15,355 nucleotides of DNA from Bacteroidales bacterium (GTDB lineage: Bacteria; Bacteroidota; Bacteroidia; Bacteroidales; UBA7960): assembly GCA_003557965.1 (NCBI GenBank), contig PWND01000315.1, positions 1 to 15,355 on the forward strand. Reading direction: 5' to 3'. Positions 13,341 to 15,355 of this stretch are shown here, one piece after another. The notes beneath the pieces were generated by a model. The model worked only from the letters and a program-made list of their open reading frames with translations. It searched no databases and was not told the origin of the DNA. Both the position numbers and the translations under genes were made by a program. Numbering within the stretch: the stretch's first letter is position 1; each line of letters starts with the position of its first letter.

Positions 13341-15215
13341 ATGAAAAAATATTTAATTACAGCTTTTTTATTTCTTGTTATAAAAACCAGCTCAGTATTT
13401 CCTCAAAGCGGCTATTCTTACCGTGAGTATTCAAGGGACAGATGCCTTGAAATAGAAAGAGAATTCAACAGGAGGCCGGATGAATTATCTTTTTTCCCTG
13501 AAGTTAAGGGAAATACAATATATATGGTTTTTGACAATAAGGAGTGGTTTGACAATTTCTTCGACAGGCCTTTTCTGAGACTTGGCATTAAACTCGTAGC
13601 TTCTGAATATTTTACATGTGAACTTTTTCCGGGCTTTACTCCTGATGATTACTTCTATTACCTGCCTCCTTTGCAATATAGCACGATGAAGGAAAATATG
13701 TTTGAATCTGATGGCACATACAAAACACCGATGGGAGTGGTTCCCCATGGATTTATTAACAGGGATTATGATTATGGAATGATTATTTCATACTGGCGCC
13801 GGGAATGTTCTGCAAACTGGATGAGAGCTGTAAAAGTTCATGAATGGGAGTTTATGGAAAATGCATTGCTGGTTGATTCACTCGTTTATCATGATGATAT
13901 TATTAAAATTGAGACTGACACCCTGCCGGTTGTAACAACAAAAAAGAAGTCTTTTAAAGTAAATTTTCCCAAAGATGAAACAACTTACGACAAAAATGCT
14001 CTCCACAGCTTTATTCTGAACCTTCCTACTGATAATTATAATGTTATGGACATTAACATTTTAGCCTATGCTTCGGTAGAAGGCCCGGAAGAACGAAATG
14101 TAGAGCTGTATGAAAAGAGGGCAGAAGTTGTGTACAAAGAGTTAATGAAATTTTTTGGTGAAAATATTATTTATCAATGCATTGTTGAAGAAAACTGGGA
14201 TGCATTTTACGCTGATGTTACAAAAACAGAATACAGGTATTTATCTTCTGAAAGCAAGGAAACCGTGAGGGAGTATTTATCAGATGAAATTACAAAAGAA
14301 GAGCTTGAGCCAATACTTGAAAATCACAGGTATGCTACAATTGATGTTACTTTGTACAAAAAACTACACGTAAAAGAAAGCTCAGTAAGCGAACTTTTTG
14401 GCTTTTACTCGGATTTGTTAGAAAACAAAGATTTAGAAAATGCTTTAAAAATTCAGGATGAAATATTTTATCGGGTAAAAAATGAAGACATAGCTGTTGA
14501 CTTTCCTGCAGAGCTACCTATCCCTGACAGTAAAGAATTTAGTTATGTTATGTCCAGGGATTATTCATACAGATATAATATGGGAGTTACCGATATAAAG
14601 GAAACATATAAGCTTTTCAAAGAATTGCCTGAAATATTTCCTGATTGTCCGATAGTAAGATTTAATATTGCAGAGTTAATGTTTCGCTTGTGGCTTCTTG
14701 ATGATTCGGAAATAGCTGATCAGGAGCTTTTCAACACAATTACTTCCCTGAGTAATTATGATGTGCCGGAAAATGCTGCAAACCGCCTGCTCGTAAATTA
14801 TTATATTCTTCAGGCAGAAAATGGCAGAAAAAACGACAACCGAAGGCTTGTAAATACGAGCCTGAGACGTATCAGAAATTTATATAGTAATGCTGATTTG
14901 CGGGAAGATGAAATTTTGAGCATTGCAATGTTTTTCAGCGCATACAGGGAATACACACTGGCAGAAAGGTTTTTAAGGCCACATGCTCAAAAAAGCCAGC
15001 CTGATGAAGATATTCTTTTTTACTACCTGGATATTACCATTGCTGATGAAAGAGGCGTAAGAACAAGAAGATATCAGAATTTATTAGAAACCGCGCTGGA
15101 GCTAAATCCGCAACGATTTTGTGAAATGTTTGAACCACACTCAACCGGTGGCAAAGGAATCTCTACGCTATTCAATGAAACCCTAAAGGAAATGTTTTGT
15201 GAATTTTGTGATTAG
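13341..15215 (+). CDS. Secreted protein with degenerate OmpA-like domain and helical C-terminal half
   Basis: I do not recognise a named family for this 624-residue protein. A signal peptide (1-22, basic start then ITAFLFLVIKTSSVFPQ) shows export. Residues about 23-200 are an N-terminal region rich in aromatic residues. Residues about 203-338 resemble an OmpA-like domain (KSFKVNFPKDETTYD, then INILAYASVEGPEERNVELYEKRAEVVYKEL, then YATIDVTLYKK). The usual peptidoglycan-contacting Asp of GHTD is replaced by Ser (YAS), while the RA of the following helix is kept (R260). An insert of about 50 residues lies before the last strand. From about 345 the protein is mostly helical and may contain TPR-like repeats. 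The ATG at 13341 is the only start giving the signal peptide. A structural or scaffold role in the periplasm or at the outer membrane is an inference from this layout. Confidence 0.82.
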   Translation: MKKYLITAFLFLVIKTSSVFPQSGYSYREYSRDRCLEIEREFNRRPDELSFFPEVKGNTIYMVFDNKEWFDNFFDRPFLRLGIKLVASEYFTCELFPGFTPDDYFYYLPPLQYSTMKENMFESDGTYKTPMGVVPHGFINRDYDYGMIISYWRRECSANWMRAVKVHEWEFMENALLVDSLVYHDDIIKIETDTLPVVTTKKKSFKVNFPKDETTYDKNALHSFILNLPTDNYNVMDINILAYASVEGPEERNVELYEKRAEVVYKELMKFFGENIIYQCIVEENWDAFYADVTKTEYRYLSSESKETVREYLSDEITKEELEPILENHRYATIDVTLYKKLHVKESSVSELFGFYSDLLENKDLENALKIQDEIFYRVKNEDIAVDFPAELPIPDSKEFSYVMSRDYSYRYNMGVTDIKETYKLFKELPEIFPDCPIVRFNIAELMFRLWLLDDSEIADQELFNTITSLSNYDVPENAANRLLVNYYILQAENGRKNDNRRLVNTSLRRIRNLYSNADLREDEILSIAMFFSAYREYTLAERFLRPHAQKSQPDEDILFYYLDITIADERGVRTRRYQNLLETALELNPQRFCEMFEPHSTGGKGISTLFNETLKEMFCEFCD

Positions 15216-15312
15216 TTGATTGGTTGATTGGTTAAATTGGGGAAATGGTTGATTGGTTGATTGGGAAAGTGGGGAAATGGTTGATTGGTTGACTGGGAAA
15301 ATGGGGAAATGG
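15216..15312. repeat. Minisatellite of three 32-33 bp units
   Basis: Three consecutive units (15216-15248, 15249-15280, 15281-15312) each begin with two copies of the 8-mer TTGATTGG (one copy carries a T-to-C change) and end in GGGGAAATGG. The first unit is 33 bp, the others 32 bp. The array starts at the base after the stop codon of the preceding gene. Similar TTGATTGG-like sequence resumes at the window edge (15340-15355), so it may continue beyond. Confidence 0.85.
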
Positions 15313-15355
15313 TGGCAATTCGGCAGGCTCAGTGTAAAATTGGTTTATTGGTTGA
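15313..15355. other. Unique insert and start of further repeat at the right edge
   Basis: The array is interrupted by GC-richer sequence containing TTCGGCAGGCTCAGTG (15319-15334). TTGGTTTATTGGTTGA (15340-15355) then resembles the repeat again. No gene can be read here; the element is cut by the end of the window. Confidence 0.4.

Noticed and set aside
15216..15312. CRISPR array
   Set aside because: The units follow each other without distinct spacers and contain internal 8-mer repeats; there are no cas genes. It is a tandem repeat.

Overview
The window reads as chromosomal DNA of a Bacteroidota species, AT-rich and probably free-living. Four signals support this. It has a secreted protein ending in a type IX secretion (T9SS) type-B sorting domain. 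It has a TonB-dependent receptor with an N-terminal carboxypeptidase-regulatory-like domain. Promoters match the Bacteroidota consensus (TTTG or TTG, about 19-20 bp, TAnnTTTG). Gene starts lack clear Shine-Dalgarno sequences. I cannot place it below phylum; a marine or sediment Bacteroidales/Marinilabiliales-type lineage would fit, but that is a guess.

Layout from left to right. Positions 1-143 are a non-coding tail with a probable terminator. Two tandem paralogous envelope proteins follow on the minus strand (144-1763 and 2034-3854). Each has a carboxypeptidase-regulatory-like domain, a TPR-like helical pair, an acidic linker, an OmpA-like peptidoglycan-binding domain and a C-terminal SPOR-like domain. 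Divergent from them is a clear TPP (thiamine pyrophosphate) riboswitch with its promoter, driving a TonB-dependent receptor (4184-6613) that is therefore a probable thiamine or thiamine-precursor importer. Arginyl-tRNA synthetase (argS, minus) converges on it with a 3-bp gap. A probably membrane-anchored or exported SagB-type nitroreductase-like protein (8732-9487, plus) is divergent from argS. It converges on a large secreted CUB/P-domain/PKD-like protein with a T9SS type-B C-terminal domain (9515-11656, minus). S-adenosylmethionine synthase (metK, minus) lies upstream of that on the same strand. Divergent from metK is a 624-residue secreted protein with a degenerate OmpA-like domain and a helical C-terminal half (13341-15215). 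The window ends in a short minisatellite that begins at that gene's stop codon.

The genes do not form one pathway. Two are housekeeping (argS, metK); the rest are cell-envelope or exported functions. The best-supported functional link is regulatory: promoter, TPP aptamer and TonB receptor form one thiamine-responsive uptake unit, here without the usual inner-membrane transporter or kinase next to it. I found no defence system, mobile element, CRISPR array, tRNA or rRNA. The items most worth a second look are the tandem OmpA-SPOR pair, the exported SagB-like protein with a perfect inverted repeat at its predicted transcription start, and the calcium-loop-like acidic insert in the T9SS cargo protein.
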